Positions 29,703-30,217 of a stretch of DNA of 30,217 nucleotides are shown piece after piece. Below the pieces are notes generated by a model that searched no databases, was not told the origin of the DNA, and was given only the letters and a program-made list of their open reading frames with translations. The translations under genes were made by a program, and so were the position numbers. Source of the DNA: JAVBUZ01 sp031554725 (GTDB taxonomy: Bacteria; Bacillota; Clostridia; Lachnospirales; Lachnospiraceae); contig JAVBUZ010000252.1 in the NCBI GenBank assembly GCA_031554725.1, positions 1-30,217 on the forward strand, read 5' to 3'. The stretch's first letter is position 1, and each line of letters begins with the position of its first letter.

Positions 29703-30217
29703 ATGGCCACAAAAAGACAATACCTTCATAAAATAAAGAAAGCAATAATAATAGAAGGCATTTTTATTTTAGCATTAGGGTTTGTATGGGGAATACTGAA
29801 TAATCCAAAGGAAAGCACGCTAGAGGCAAACGGAAATGCTACAGAGAGTGACTACATTAAATGGGTAGATTTCGGAGTGACATATGATGCCTTGTGTATG
29901 GCTTATGAATGGGATGTCTCTACATATAATGAAGAAACACATATGGACTGGATTGAGCTTTTAGCCTATTTAGGAGCTAAGTATGGTGGCAATTTTGGTG
30001 ATAATGAAAAGAAGCTTAAAAAAGATATGAATGCATTGGTAGAAAAGCTAAAAGGAAAAGAGAAGACTTTAGAGGAACTTACGAAGGATATGAAATATTA
30101 TAACTACTATTACGAGGCATATAGTGCAGTATTAGGAGGAATGGTAGGTGAGTATAGTATTTTTGAAGCTGATGGAACAGGAGAAGGTGCCTGGATAGAT
30201 AAATATGGCTTAAAGGC
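29703..30217 (+). CDS. Secreted protein N-terminus, probably M23 peptidase-like (partial)
   Basis: The gene runs off the window; 171 complete codons are present. ATG 29703 follows GGGGGGAA. Residues 1-12 are basic (MATKRQYLHKIK) and 13-31 hydrophobic (AIIIEGIFILALGFVWGIL), a signal peptide or anchor. The exported part contains KWVDFGVTYDALCMAYEWDV, WIELLAYLGAKYGGNF, a Lys/Glu helix and LTKDMKYYNYYYEAYSAVLG. I recall these segments ahead of LytM/M23 metallopeptidase domains in Lachnospiraceae proteins, but the catalytic HxxxD and HxH motifs would lie beyond the window, so the enzyme class is inferred. The C-terminus is cut by the window edge, not by mutation. Confidence 0.6.
   Translation, partial: MATKRQYLHKIKKAIIIEGIFILALGFVWGILNNPKESTLEANGNATESDYIKWVDFGVTYDALCMAYEWDVSTYNEETHMDWIELLAYLGAKYGGNFGDNEKKLKKDMNALVEKLKGKEKTLEELTKDMKYYNYYYEAYSAVLGGMVGEYSIFEADGTGEGAWIDKYGLK

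Overview
The window looks like chromosomal DNA from a low-GC Gram-positive anaerobe, most likely class Clostridia and plausibly family Lachnospiraceae. This rests on AT-rich sequence, strong AGGAGG-type ribosome binding sites, sigma-A promoters with 17-bp spacers, many U-tailed hairpin terminators, and gene types common in that group: LplB/YtcP/lipoprotein sugar uptake, SdpR/SdpI, DUF1538 with PII, and long-form HPF. The species cannot be named from sequence reading alone. No tRNA, rRNA, CRISPR array or intact transposase was seen.

Positions 1-2660 look accessory. A run of 20-bp tandem repeats, possibly an insertion-sequence terminus, is followed by a promoter and an overlapping operon of DUF402 protein, NUDIX hydrolase and transglutaminase-like protein, ending in a tiny overlapping ORF and a long hairpin. 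Positions 2753-5097 hold an operon of HAD phosphatase, AlkD-like DNA repair protein and class-III aminotransferase. Positions 5241-8168 are regulator-rich: a membrane XRE regulator with a VOC protein, a MerR-TipAS regulator, and an SdpR/SdpI pair whose promoter is bracketed by two copies of one palindromic operator. An alpha/beta hydrolase and an iron-type alcohol dehydrogenase follow.

Positions 10455-14070 encode two permeases and a lipoprotein of an oligosaccharide-type ABC importer. The ATPase is missing, and a stem-loop lies before the binding protein. A hybrid histidine kinase follows from its own strong promoter. A 137-bp palindromic, MITE-like element separates it from a convergent Eis-type acetyltransferase. 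A zinc-ribbon membrane protein of unknown function comes next.

The most interesting unit is 19701-24862: a sigma-A promoter, a probable yybP-ykoY manganese riboswitch whose P1 stem competes with a perfect 16-bp terminator, a P2-type cation ATPase, a tandem DUF1538 membrane protein, and a tandem PII-like protein. The layout suggests that a Mn2+-gated transcript includes a poorly characterised membrane protein together with a candidate PII regulator. A second large palindromic element (191 bp, flanked by TAA on both sides) follows.

From 25132 on there is a small conserved-looking protein, an SDR oxidoreductase (minus strand), thioredoxin reductase, a secreted SH3-NlpC/P60 cell-wall hydrolase with a perfect WalR-type box, a 477-bp gap carrying clustered DnaA boxes, the ribosome hibernation factor HPF, and the start of a secreted protein (probably M23 peptidase-like) that runs off the window.
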